A DNA stretch of 11,037 nucleotides. Source: Bacteroidota bacterium (GTDB taxonomy: Bacteria > Bacteroidota > Bacteroidia > Flavobacteriales > Flavobacteriaceae). This document shows positions 1 through 9,938 of this stretch, in pieces. The stretch spans positions 1-11,037 of the forward strand of contig CANINJ010000044.1 of assembly GCA_947468985.1 (NCBI GenBank), read 5' to 3'. Position 1 is the stretch's first letter. The number at the start of each line of letters is the position of its first letter. Under the pieces are notes generated by a model, which saw nothing but the letters and a program-made list of their open reading frames with translations, did not search any database and had not been told where the DNA came from. The translations under genes were made by a program, and so were the position numbers.

Positions 1-1
1 A

Positions 2-340
2 ATTTTAGGTGGAATTGGATTTATTATGATGTTTTATGCAACCCCAGAAACATTACTTTATTCCTTTATTTTAATCGGAATTTCGTGGGGAAGTATTTTA
101 TCAATGCCTTATGCGATGCTTTCGAGTTCTGTAGATCCAAAGAAAATGGGAACAATGATGGGTTTATTCAACATGTTCATCGTTATTCCACAAATAATTG
201 CTGCCTTAGGAGGAATCAATTTTCTTTACAAATTAATTGGAAATGACACTATTCATTCCATGACATTGGCAGGAATTTCTTTGCTACTTGGAGGAATTAG
301 TACGCTATTAATAACGGATAAAAACGCCATTACAGATTAA
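2..340 (+). CDS. MFS/GPH-type sugar (maltose) transporter, C-terminal fragment
   Basis: This is the last 112 residues of an inner-membrane sugar carrier. The frame is open to the left edge of the window, so the ATG at 26 is probably internal and the true start lies upstream. The fragment is very hydrophobic, with about three or four membrane segments. The stretch GISWGSILSMPYAML, followed by a charged loop (VDPKKMG) and MGLFNMFIVIPQ, resembles the C-terminal half of the sucrose/maltose carriers of the SLC45/GPH group of the major facilitator superfamily. The stop lies 8 bases before pgmB, and maltose phosphorylase follows, so the likely job is uptake of maltose or short maltodextrins from periplasm to cytoplasm. 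The family call rests on visible motifs; the substrate is inferred from the neighbours. Confidence 0.85.
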   Translation: MLGGIGFIMMFYATPETLLYSFILIGISWGSILSMPYAMLSSSVDPKKMGTMMGLFNMFIVIPQIIAALGGINFLYKLIGNDTIHSMTLAGISLLLGGISTLLITDKNAITD

Positions 341-348
341 TACATAAA

Positions 349-1002
349 ATGAATAAAAAAGCATTTATCTTCGACCTTGATGGTGTAATTGTTGACACAG
401 CAAAATATCATTTTATCGCTTGGCAAAAAATTGCAACAGCACTTGGAATCGAATTTACATTAGAACATAATGAACAATTAAAGGGAGTTAGCCGCGTACG
501 TTCCCTAGAATTGATATTAGAATTAGGAAAAGTAACCGCTTCTCAAGAAGACAAAAACAAATGGTTGCTTCAAAAAAACGAAAACTATTTGTCCTATTTA
601 GTTGATATGGATGAAAGTGAATTGTTGCCAGGAATTCTTCCAATATTAAAATATTTAAAAGAGAATAACCAAAAAATTGCTTTAGGTTCTGCCAGTAAAA
701 ACGCAAGACCGATTTTAGAAAAAACAGGAATCCTTCATTATTTTGATGCAATTGTTGATGGAAATGATGTTTCAAATGCAAAACCAGATCCCGAAGTATT
801 TTTGCAAGCCGCAAAACTATTAGGAATAAGTAATGAAAATTCAATTGTATTTGAAGATTCTGTTGCAGGAATTCAAGCTGCAAATACTGCAAAAATGACA
901 AGTATCGGAATTGGGGAAAATAAAATTCTCTTTGAAGCCGATTTCATTTTTGAAGATTTTACTCATATAGATAAAGACTTTATCGAGAAGTTAATTAATT
1001 AA
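349..1002 (+). CDS. pgmB: beta-phosphoglucomutase (HAD superfamily)
   Basis: Cytoplasmic enzyme of 217 residues that converts beta-glucose-1-phosphate to glucose-6-phosphate, the step after maltose phosphorylase. All HAD motifs are present and fall almost exactly where they do in the well-studied Lactococcus lactis enzyme: DLDGVIVDT with nucleophile D9 and acid/base D11, the cap-domain stretch H21 and LKGVSR (about 44-49), GSASKN with S114 and K117, K145 in AKPDPE, and Mg-binding E169/D170 in FEDSVAGIQAA. The length is normal for the family (about 215-225). It starts 8 bases after the transporter stop behind an A-rich ACATAAAATG leader, with no Shine-Dalgarno sequence, and is surely co-transcribed with the transporter. 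The specific function is well supported by the residue match and by the adjacent GH65 gene. Confidence 0.96.
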   Translation: MNKKAFIFDLDGVIVDTAKYHFIAWQKIATALGIEFTLEHNEQLKGVSRVRSLELILELGKVTASQEDKNKWLLQKNENYLSYLVDMDESELLPGILPILKYLKENNQKIALGSASKNARPILEKTGILHYFDAIVDGNDVSNAKPDPEVFLQAAKLLGISNENSIVFEDSVAGIQAANTAKMTSIGIGENKILFEADFIFEDFTHIDKDFIEKLIN

Positions 1003-1005
1003 AAG

Positions 1006-1068
1006 ATTCAATGATTGAATAATTAAAAAATATAGAAATAGAAACTTCAAATTTTTAATTTTTCAATC
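1006..1068 (+). repeat. AT-rich inverted repeat between pgmB and the GH65 gene
   Basis: The 82-base gap holds two overlapping inverted repeats. The first is a perfect 15-base palindrome with a one-base centre: ATTCAAT at 1006-1012, G, ATTGAAT at 1014-1020. The second has arms 1013-1029 and 1052-1068, which pair at 16 of 17 positions (mismatch at 1020/1061) around a loop of about 22 bases. No T-run follows the right arm directly, so it is not a standard terminator. It could form an RNA hairpin in the polycistronic transcript, or be an AT-rich spacer repeat. No TTTG/TAnnTTTG promoter is visible in the gap. Confidence 0.6.
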
Positions 1069-1084
1069 TTTAAATATAAAAAGA

Positions 1085-3391
1085 ATGAACCAAGATTATA
1101 TAAAGCCAAATAGTTGGTCAATTATAGAAGAAGGATTTGACAAAGAAAGTGTGAAATCATCCGAAAGCCTTTTCAGTATTGGGAATGGTGCTATGGGACA
1201 ACGCGCTAATTTTGAAGAAAATTATACGGGAGAAACATTTCAAGGAAGTTATATTGCAGGAATTTATTATCCTGACAAAACCAAAGTGGGCTGGTGGAAA
1301 AATGGCTATCCTGAATATTTTGCCAAAGTATTAAACGCACCAAATTGGATTGGAATTGACATTGAAATCAACGAGGAACAACTCGATTTAAATACTTGCA
1401 AAACGGTTAAAAACTTTCGCCGAGAATTGAATATGCAAGAAGGTTGGTACCATCGTTCTTTTGAAGCTACCTTGCAAAATGGAACGGAAATTTCCGTAAA
1501 TATCCGTCGCTTTTTGTCATTAGATTTAGATGAATTGGGCGTTATTAATTATGAAATTACACCTTTAAATAATGATGCTAAAATCGTATTTAAACCTTAT
1601 ATTGATGCTGGAGTTTCCAATGAAGATGCGAATTGGGAAGAAAAATTCTGGGAGCCTCTTGCCGTAAAAAATTCTGGAAATGCGGCATTTGTGACTGCAC
1701 AAACCTTTAAAACACATTTTGTAGCAACAACATTTATGCAAAATTCTATTTTCATAAATGATAAAAATCAAAATTCTTATCCTAACGATTGCACTTCAAA
1801 TTCAGAAAAAATTCAATTTGACTATTTTGTAAATGCCGCTCAAGGCGAAAAAATAACAATCCAGAAAATTGGGGGTTACACGGTTTCTTTAAACCACGAA
1901 AACACTCAAATTGCAGCTGAAAATGTAATCGGAAAAGCATTAGAATTAGGATTTAACCAATTGTTAGAAAATCAAATTCAAGCTTGGGCGAAAATATGGG
2001 AAATGTCAGATATTACTATTGATGGCGATATCAAAGCGCAACAAGGTATTCGTTTTAATATTTTTCAATTGAACCAAACCTATTTAGGGAAAGATTCTCG
2101 ATTGAATATTGGTCCAAAAGGATTCACTGGCGAAAAATATGGCGGTTCTACTTATTGGGACACCGAAGCCTATTGTATTCCATTTTATATGGCGACAAAA
2201 GATCAAAAAGTAGCTCGAAATTTATTGACATATCGCTACAATCAATTGGATAAAGCAATCGAAAACGCAGCAAAATTAGGCTTTACAAACGGTGCTGCTT
2301 TGTATCCAATGGTTACAATGAATGGCGAAGAATGTCATAATGAATGGGAAATTACATTTGAAGAAATTCATAGAAATGGAGCCATTGCCTTTGCAATTTT
2401 CAATTATTATCGATTCACTGGTGATTACTCTTATATTCCCGAAAAAGGATTAGAAGTTCTAATTGGAATTGCCCGTTTTTGGCATCAAAGAGCTACATTT
2501 TCATCCAATTTAAATCAATATGTAATTCTTGGAGTTACAGGTCCAAATGAATATGAAAATAACGTAAACAATAATTTTTATACCAATTATATTGCAAAAT
2601 GGTGTTTGGATTATACCTACGAACAAATTCAAAAAGTAGCCCTAGAATATCCATCAGATTACAAAAGAATTTCTGAAAAAGTGAAAATCTCAGATTCAGA
2701 ATTGCAATCTTGGAAAAAAGTATCTTCAAATATGTATTTCCCTTTTTCCAAAGATTTAGACATTTACCTTCAACAAGATGGATTCTTAGATAAGGAATTA
2801 GTGAAAGTTGCCGATTTAGATAAAAGCCAAAGACCGATTAATCAAAAATGGTCTTGGGATAGAATTTTGCGCTCGCCATATATCAAACAAGCCGATGTTT
2901 TGCAATGTTTCTATTTCTTTGAAGAACATTTTTCTAAAGAAGAATTAAAACGAAATTTCGAGTTTTATGAAGCTTTTACCGTCCACGAAAGTTCGCTTTC
3001 GCCTTGCGTACATTCTATTCAAGCAGCGGTTCTAGACAAAATGGATATGGCATATACTTTCTATTTGAGAACGTCTCGTTTGGATTTAGACGATTACAAT
3101 AAAGAAGTGGAAGAAGGCTGTCACATTACGTCAATGGCGGGAACTTGGATGAGTATTGTAGAAGGTTTTGGCGGAATGCGTGTCAAAAATGATGCGTTGC
3201 ATTTTGCACCAAAAATCCCAAAAGAATGGGACGGTTATTCTTTTAAAATAAATTTCAGAAACCAAATACTTAAAGTTGAAGTCAATCAAAATGTAACTAA
3301 TTTTTCTTTGGAAGGAAATCATAGTATTTCGGTTTTTGTAAATGGAAAAGAAGTAATTGTAGCACCAAATAGTTTAGTAACTGTTAAATAA
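1085..3391 (+). CDS. maltose phosphorylase (glycoside hydrolase family 65)
   Basis: Cytoplasmic inverting phosphorylase of 768 residues: maltose plus phosphate gives glucose plus beta-glucose-1-phosphate, the substrate of PgmB just upstream. The layout is that of GH65: an N-terminal beta-sandwich (about 1-270), a helical linker, an (alpha/alpha)6 barrel (about 320-700) and a small C-terminal beta domain. The general acid is E489 in GVTGPNEYENNVNNN, close to Glu487 of the Lactobacillus brevis enzyme. GGSTYWDTEAY (W358, D359) lines the active site, and TVHESSLSP (H634, S636, S637) is the phosphate-site region. The segment ALYPMVTMNGEECHNEWE is typical of maltose phosphorylases rather than trehalose or kojibiose phosphorylases. 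There is no signal peptide, which fits the cytosol. Length is normal. The ATG at 1085 lies behind an A-rich leader; the stop is 9 bases before the GH97 gene. Named mapA or malP in other bacteria. Confidence 0.95.
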   Translation: MNQDYIKPNSWSIIEEGFDKESVKSSESLFSIGNGAMGQRANFEENYTGETFQGSYIAGIYYPDKTKVGWWKNGYPEYFAKVLNAPNWIGIDIEINEEQLDLNTCKTVKNFRRELNMQEGWYHRSFEATLQNGTEISVNIRRFLSLDLDELGVINYEITPLNNDAKIVFKPYIDAGVSNEDANWEEKFWEPLAVKNSGNAAFVTAQTFKTHFVATTFMQNSIFINDKNQNSYPNDCTSNSEKIQFDYFVNAAQGEKITIQKIGGYTVSLNHENTQIAAENVIGKALELGFNQLLENQIQAWAKIWEMSDITIDGDIKAQQGIRFNIFQLNQTYLGKDSRLNIGPKGFTGEKYGGSTYWDTEAYCIPFYMATKDQKVARNLLTYRYNQLDKAIENAAKLGFTNGAALYPMVTMNGEECHNEWEITFEEIHRNGAIAFAIFNYYRFTGDYSYIPEKGLEVLIGIARFWHQRATFSSNLNQYVILGVTGPNEYENNVNNNFYTNYIAKWCLDYTYEQIQKVALEYPSDYKRISEKVKISDSELQSWKKVSSNMYFPFSKDLDIYLQQDGFLDKELVKVADLDKSQRPINQKWSWDRILRSPYIKQADVLQCFYFFEEHFSKEELKRNFEFYEAFTVHESSLSPCVHSIQAAVLDKMDMAYTFYLRTSRLDLDDYNKEVEEGCHITSMAGTWMSIVEGFGGMRVKNDALHFAPKIPKEWDGYSFKINFRNQILKVEVNQNVTNFSLEGNHSISVFVNGKEVIVAPNSLVTVK

Positions 3392-5515
<2,124 letters not shown>

Positions 5516-5536
5516 TTTTTATTCAAATTGAACCAA

Positions 5537-7372
5537 ATGAAAAAATACATTTTAGCCCTTTTAATACTTTTCAATTTCGTTTCAAATGCACAAATTGACC
5601 GTGTTGAACCGCCATTTTGGTGGAGCGATATGAATCTTTCTGAGGTTCAAATTATGTTCTATGGGAAAAATATTGCCCAGAATGAAGTTTCCGTTTCAAG
5701 TGGATTGGTAATCAAAACCATTCAAAAAACAGAAAATCCAAATTATCTATTTGTAACCATCGACACTAAAAATGTAGCGGCACAAGATTTTGTATTTACA
5801 TTTAAAAATGGCAAAAAATCATTTACACAAAATTATGCACTAAAAGCAAGAAGAGAAAATTCAAAATATCGAAAAAGTTACGATTCTTCGGATGTGATTT
5901 ATCTTATTATGCCCGATCGTTTTGCCAATGGAAATTCAGATAATGACAGTTCGAAAAGCACTTCAGAAAAATCAAATCGCACGAATCCTGGCGGAAGACA
6001 CGGAGGAGATATTGAAGGAATTATCAACAACTTAGATTACATCAAAGAACTTGGCGCAACAGCACTTTGGCCAACGCCGCTTTGTGAAGACAATGACGAA
6101 GGTTATTCCTACCACGGCTACGGGCAATCGGATGTTTATAAAATGGATCCACGTTATGGAACCAACGAAGATTATGTGCGATTGAGTGCTGAATTGCATC
6201 AACGCGGTATGAAAAATATTATGGATTATGTTACCAATCATTGGGGTTGGAAACATTGGATGTACAACGATTTACCAACGTATAATTGGATTCATCAATT
6301 TCCGGGTTATTCGCAATCTAATTACAGAATGACGACGCAATTTGACAAAAATGCTTCCAAAATAGACACAAAAAACTGTATGGACGGCTGGTTTGTTCCT
6401 TCAATGCCCGATTTAAATCAATCAAACCCTTTGGTGTTAAATTACTTGACGCAAAATGCAATTTGGTGGATTGAATATGCTGATTTAGATGGCTTTAGAG
6501 TTGATACGTATTCGTATAATGAAAAAGAAGGAATTTCAAAATGGACCAAAGCTATCACCGATGAATATCCACATTTTAATATTGTTGGGGAAGTTTGGAT
6601 GCACAATCAAGCTCAAATGGCCTATTGGCAAAAAGACAGTAAAATTGGCGCTATCGAAAGTTATAATTCCAATTTGCCAAGTGTAATGGACTTTACGTTG
6701 CACGATGCAATTGGTAATGTTTTCAATCAAGATAATCAATCTTGGGATAGAGGTATGATTCAGGTTTACGACAATTTTACTAATGATTTTCTTTATCCAA
6801 ATCCGGATAATTTATTGGTTTTTGTAGAAAATCACGACACAGGACGTTTTAATGAAATTTATAAAAATGATTTCAAAAAATACCAAATGGCAATGACTTT
6901 AATTGCAACAATCAGGGGGATTCCACAGTTGTATTATGGTTCGGAAATTGGGATGAATGGCGATAAAGGAAAAGGTGATGCCGACATTAGAAAAGATTTT
7001 CCTGGAGGTTGGAAAGGCGATTCTAATAACGCTTTTTCAAAACAAGGAAGAACGGCGGAACAACAAAAATTCTTTGATTTTTCATCTAAATTATTCACTT
7101 GGAGAAAATCCAAAGACGTAATTCATTTGGGAAAAACAACACATTATATTCCTGAAAATAATGTTTATGTCTATTTTAGATACAATGAAAAAGAAACAGT
7201 AATGGTTGTAATCAACAACAATTCTGAAAAACAAATTTTAAAAACGAATCGATTTAAAGAAAATATTCAGACTTACAAATCTGGGAAAGAAGTGTTGTCT
7301 GGCAAAATAGTTGACCTAAATACTGAAATTGAAATCGAAGGAAAATCAGCTTTGATTTTAGAATTGAAATAA
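5537..7372 (+). CDS. GH13 cyclomaltodextrinase/neopullulanase-like alpha-amylase, exported (SusA-like)
   Basis: Alpha-amylase family enzyme of 611 residues, probably periplasmic, cutting alpha-1,4 links in cyclodextrins, pullulan or maltodextrins. The ATG at 5537 is preferred because it starts a clean signal peptide (MKKYILALLILFNFVSNA, cut before QIDR); an in-frame TTG at 5528 would add only three residues. After the signal comes an immunoglobulin-like domain (about 20-105; RVEPPFWWSDM and VQIMFYGKN) like the N-terminal domain of Flavobacterium cyclomaltodextrinases. Next is a GH13 barrel with region I DYVTNH (D230-H235), nucleophile D323 in DGFRVDTYS, acid/base E352 in GEVWM and D434 in VENHDTGR, then a C-terminal beta domain. 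There is no lipobox. It follows GH97 by 21 bases and precedes the esterase by one. Activity on cyclic versus linear substrates cannot be told from sequence alone. Confidence 0.92.
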   Translation: MKKYILALLILFNFVSNAQIDRVEPPFWWSDMNLSEVQIMFYGKNIAQNEVSVSSGLVIKTIQKTENPNYLFVTIDTKNVAAQDFVFTFKNGKKSFTQNYALKARRENSKYRKSYDSSDVIYLIMPDRFANGNSDNDSSKSTSEKSNRTNPGGRHGGDIEGIINNLDYIKELGATALWPTPLCEDNDEGYSYHGYGQSDVYKMDPRYGTNEDYVRLSAELHQRGMKNIMDYVTNHWGWKHWMYNDLPTYNWIHQFPGYSQSNYRMTTQFDKNASKIDTKNCMDGWFVPSMPDLNQSNPLVLNYLTQNAIWWIEYADLDGFRVDTYSYNEKEGISKWTKAITDEYPHFNIVGEVWMHNQAQMAYWQKDSKIGAIESYNSNLPSVMDFTLHDAIGNVFNQDNQSWDRGMIQVYDNFTNDFLYPNPDNLLVFVENHDTGRFNEIYKNDFKKYQMAMTLIATIRGIPQLYYGSEIGMNGDKGKGDADIRKDFPGGWKGDSNNAFSKQGRTAEQQKFFDFSSKLFTWRKSKDVIHLGKTTHYIPENNVYVYFRYNEKETVMVVINNNSEKQILKTNRFKENIQTYKSGKEVLSGKIVDLNTEIEIEGKSALILELK

Positions 7373-7373
7373 T

Positions 7374-8315
7374 ATGCAAAAGTTTCTAATTCCATTTTTA
7401 TTTATGACTTTACTATCATTTGCGCAAAGCAAAATGGAGATGAAACAACTCATTGATTCAGAAAAATTTCAAGGAATAATAAATAGAATCGACAGTTTTC
7501 CAACAAAATTTATTTCGCCAAGAACGGTTGATATTTGGTTGCCATCAGATTATTCAAAAAGCAAAAAACACAGTGTAATTTATATGCACGATGGACAAAT
7601 GCTTTTTGACGCAACAACCACTTGGAACAAGCAAGAATGGAGGATTGACGACGTAATTACTAAATTATCAGTTGAAAATATAATTGAAAATGTGATTGTT
7701 GTTGCCATTTGGAATATTCCAACCATACGTCATACCGATTTATTTCCGAAAAAACCATTAGAAAATTTAACGCAAGAACAGCACGATTTAATTTTAGAAA
7801 AAGCGAAAAAACTAGGTTATACTTTCACTTTTGAAGCAGTTAATTCTGACAACTATTTGAAATTTATTGTCGAAGAATTAAAACCATTTGTTGACGCGAA
7901 TTTTTCAGTTTACACCGATGCAAATCACACTGCAATAATGGGCTCAAGTATGGGCGGATTAATTTCGATGTATGCCATTTGTGAATATCCAAAAGTGTTC
8001 GGAAAAGCCGCTTGTTTATCAACGCATTGGATTGGTTTTCGGGAATTTGAAAACAATCCAATTCCTGAAAGTTTTTTTTCTTATATGAAGGAAAAATTAC
8101 CAAATCCAAAAAATCATAAACTCTATTTTGATTACGGAACTGAAACTTTGGATGCCGATTATTTAAAATATGAATATCGAGTTGATGAAATTTTAAAAGA
8201 AAAAGGTTACGATTCAACGAATTCTAAAAATTTGAAATTTGAGGGAGAAAATCATTCGGAAGCATCGTGGCAAAAAAGAATACATATTCCCATAGAATTT
8301 ATGTTTGGAAAATAA
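7374..8315 (+). CDS. exported alpha/beta-hydrolase, putative esterase (COG2819/PF00756-like)
   Basis: Serine hydrolase of 313 residues with a short signal peptide (MQKFLIPFLFMTLLSFA, cut before QSK), so probably periplasmic. The fold is recognisable from VIYMHDGQMLFD (early strand and oxyanion-hole region), the nucleophile elbow GSSMGG with S192, the DYGTETLD loop holding the candidate catalytic acids (D253, E257, D260), and catalytic histidine H294 in GENHSEASW. These features match the Fes/IroE/esterase-D-like group, whose members act on varied esters. Only one base separates its start from the GH13 stop, so translation is probably coupled and the gene belongs to the starch operon. The substrate is unknown; removal of acyl groups from substituted starch or maltodextrins is a guess from context. 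The esterase fold is well supported, the role is not. Confidence 0.85.
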   Translation: MQKFLIPFLFMTLLSFAQSKMEMKQLIDSEKFQGIINRIDSFPTKFISPRTVDIWLPSDYSKSKKHSVIYMHDGQMLFDATTTWNKQEWRIDDVITKLSVENIIENVIVVAIWNIPTIRHTDLFPKKPLENLTQEQHDLILEKAKKLGYTFTFEAVNSDNYLKFIVEELKPFVDANFSVYTDANHTAIMGSSMGGLISMYAICEYPKVFGKAACLSTHWIGFREFENNPIPESFFSYMKEKLPNPKNHKLYFDYGTETLDADYLKYEYRVDEILKEKGYDSTNSKNLKFEGENHSEASWQKRIHIPIEFMFGK

Positions 8316-8367
8316 CATACTTTTTCAGGGTTTAGAAATAGATATTCATCCAAATTACACAATAGAA

Positions 8368-8394
8368 AATCTGTGAAAATCTGTGGAATCTGTG
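8368..8394 (+). repeat. three tandem copies of AATCTGTG
   Basis: The octamer AATCTGTG occurs at 8368-8375, 8378-8385 and 8387-8394, so copies begin 10 and then 9 bases apart. The block is followed by GGC and a run of nine A. From memory, strings of this kind (repeated AATCTGTG ending in GGC plus A-run) recur between genes in many Flavobacterium genomes, which points to a dispersed intergenic repeat rather than an operator; I could not check this here. The roughly one-turn spacing also fits a binding site for a multimeric regulator. Confidence 0.65.
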
Positions 8395-8396
8395 GC

Positions 8397-8420
8397 AAAA
8401 AAAAACGAAGCAACGCTTCG
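8397..8420 (-). terminator. hairpin with T-run on the minus strand (terminator-like, wrong orientation for the operon)
   Basis: A tight hairpin, CGAAGC (8406-8411), loop AAC, GCTTCG (8415-8420), is preceded on the + strand by nine A (8397-8405). Read on the minus strand this is a short GC-containing stem followed by nine T, the shape of an intrinsic terminator. No minus-strand gene runs into it. On the + strand it lacks a T-run and would sit in the 5' leader, 26 bases before the lipoprotein amylase start, where it may act as an mRNA structure. Together with the octamer block it fills most of the 131-base gap 8316-8446, in which I see no TTTG/TAnnTTTG promoter pair. Confidence 0.45.
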
Positions 8421-8446
8421 ACTAATAAAACTAAAAAAATTAAAAG

Positions 8447-9883
8447 ATGAAAAAATTACTTTTATCAGCATTACTACTTTCGACATTAATTAGTTGCAAA
8501 AAAGAAAGTCCAGAAAATTCAGCTTCAACAGCGCAAATTGCAGCTTTTCAACCAGAAATGGAAGAAAATTCAGTGATTTATGAAGTCAACATTCGTCAAT
8601 ATTCCCCTGAAGGAACATTTAACGCTTTCACAAAAGACATTCCACAACTTAAAGAATTGGGAATTAAAATCCTTTGGGTAATGCCAATTTTTCCAATTTC
8701 AGAAACCAAAAGAAAAGCTACTGGTGGCGATAACAGCAAATTTGCAAGTGAAATGCCTAAGGAAGAACAGTCAAAATATCTGGGAAGTTATTACGCCGTT
8801 TCTGATTTTAAAAAAGTAAATCCCGAATTTGGAACCATTGAAGATTTCAGAAATATGGTGAAAACAGCTCACGAAAACGGCATTTATGTAATTTTAGATT
8901 GGGTTCCAAATCACACTGGTTGGGATCATATTTGGATAAAACAACATCCAGAATATTATACACAAAATGAAAAAGGAGAAATAATTGACCCGATTAATCC
9001 TGAAAACGGAAAATCTTGGGGCTGGACCGATGTTGCCGATTTGAATTATGATAACAAAGGATTGCGTGCAGCTATGACTGGCGATATGTTGCATTGGATA
9101 AAAAACGAAAACATTGATGGCTTCCGTTGTGATGTGGCTAGTAATGTTCCAACAGATTTTTGGCAAGAGGCAATTCCAAAATTGCGCAAAGTGAAAAACA
9201 TTTTTATGCTTGCCGAAGCTTGGCAACCTGAATTATTGAAATCGAATTTATTTGATATGTGTTACGGTTGGGAAGCGCATCATATTATGAACAGAATTGT
9301 GAAAGGCGAAAATACCGTTGCAGACTGGGATAAAAACATAAAAGATAATTCTAAAAAATATGAAGCCAATGATATTTTGATGAATTTTGTTGACAATCAC
9401 GACGAAAATTCTTGGAACGGAACTATGAAAAGTCGTTTAGGAAATGCCGAAGAAGCGATGACTGCTTTGTCCTATTTAACGCCAGGAATGCCTTTGGTTT
9501 ATAGCGGTGACGAATATGGATTGGATAAAAGTTTGAAATTCTTTGAAAAAGATTCTATTCCAAAAACAAAAGGAAAACAATGGGAATGGCGCGTAAAATT
9601 AGGTAAACTTAAAAATGAAAATAGTGCTTTAAGTGGCGGTAAAAATCCAGCTTCCTACACTCGGATTTCAACTTCTGATGATGCAAAAATAGTAGCATTT
9701 AAAAGAGCAAAAGGAGCTAAAAAAGTAATTTATCTTGGTAATTTATCAAAAGACACAACGGCATTTTCAGTAGCATTTGATGGAAATTACACCAATTATA
9801 TGACAAGCGAAAAAGTGAGTTTTTCAAAAAATCAAAAACTAACTTTCAAGCCTTGGGAATATAAAATTTTAATTGCCGAATAA
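8447..9883 (+). CDS. GH13 alpha-amylase family lipoprotein
   Basis: Lipid-anchored alpha-amylase family enzyme of 478 residues. The signal MKKLLLSALLLSTLISC ends in a lipobox with C17 as the lipidated residue. The next residues, KKESPE, mix lysine and glutamate and loosely resemble the lipoprotein export signal that sends Bacteroidota lipoproteins to the cell surface. The GH13 barrel starts near residue 45 (VIYEVNIRQYSPEG). Region I is DWVPNH (D151-H156), the nucleophile D229 is in DGFRCD, the acid/base E257 in LAEAW, and D319 in VDNHDEN. A short C-terminal beta domain follows. It is compact and has no obvious extra starch-binding module, unlike the larger SusG. A surface or periplasmic role in opening starch or maltodextrins is inferred. 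It lies 131 bases after the esterase and before a strong terminator, so it is the last gene of the cluster. Confidence 0.9.
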   Translation: MKKLLLSALLLSTLISCKKESPENSASTAQIAAFQPEMEENSVIYEVNIRQYSPEGTFNAFTKDIPQLKELGIKILWVMPIFPISETKRKATGGDNSKFASEMPKEEQSKYLGSYYAVSDFKKVNPEFGTIEDFRNMVKTAHENGIYVILDWVPNHTGWDHIWIKQHPEYYTQNEKGEIIDPINPENGKSWGWTDVADLNYDNKGLRAAMTGDMLHWIKNENIDGFRCDVASNVPTDFWQEAIPKLRKVKNIFMLAEAWQPELLKSNLFDMCYGWEAHHIMNRIVKGENTVADWDKNIKDNSKKYEANDILMNFVDNHDENSWNGTMKSRLGNAEEAMTALSYLTPGMPLVYSGDEYGLDKSLKFFEKDSIPKTKGKQWEWRVKLGKLKNENSALSGGKNPASYTRISTSDDAKIVAFKRAKGAKKVIYLGNLSKDTTAFSVAFDGNYTNYMTSEKVSFSKNQKLTFKPWEYKILIAE

Positions 9884-9897
9884 GCATTTCAAAATGC
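9884..9897 (+). repeat. small hairpin directly after the amylase stop codon
   Basis: GCATTT (9884-9889) and AAATGC (9892-9897) form a perfect 6-base inverted repeat that begins on the base after the TAA stop. With only two bases between the arms, the inner pair would open to a 4-base loop. No T-run follows, so on its own it is not a terminator; it may protect the 3' end of the transcript or be chance in AT-rich DNA. Confidence 0.4.
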
Positions 9898-9900
9898 CTA

Positions 9901-9936
9901 AAAAAGCACAAATCAGTTCGGTTTGTGCTTTTTTTA
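9901..9936 (+). terminator. intrinsic terminator closing the starch/maltose cluster
   Basis: A strong stem, GCACAAA (9906-9912) with TTTGTGC (9922-9928), is extended inward by a T-G wobble and a C-G pair around a 5-base loop, and is followed by TTTTTTT at 9929-9935. The A-run at 9901-9905 pairs with the T-run, so the element can also work on the minus strand. It lies 17 bases after the stop of the lipoprotein amylase and separates the cluster from the flavoprotein gene. Confidence 0.92.
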
Positions 9937-9938
9937 TT

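Noticed and set aside
26..28. ATG as the start of the transporter fragment
   Set aside because: The same frame is open back to base 2 with membrane-like residues (ILGGIGFIM), so this is an internal methionine of a longer gene.
488..901. 137-residue open frame on the minus strand inside pgmB
   Set aside because: It lies wholly antisense to a gene with all catalytic motifs in place, and its product is low-complexity (rich in L, F, H, Q) with no recognisable domain.
1003..1084. Terminator or internal promoter between pgmB and the GH65 gene
   Set aside because: The inverted repeat has no T-run directly after its right arm and is almost purely A/T, and no TTTG/TAnnTTTG pair is present.
5528..5536. 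TTG start three codons upstream of the GH13 CDase-like gene
   Set aside because: The ATG at 5537 begins a normal signal peptide directly; the TTG adds only MNQ and has no better upstream context.
7864..8217. 117-residue open frame on the minus strand inside the esterase gene
   Set aside because: Antisense to the Ser192 region of a well-supported coding sequence; no domain or promoter seen.
8304..8326. Possible promoter TTTG ... TACTTTTTC before the lipoprotein amylase
   Set aside because: The boxes are only 10 bases apart instead of about 20, and the second lacks the conserved TTTG at the right position.
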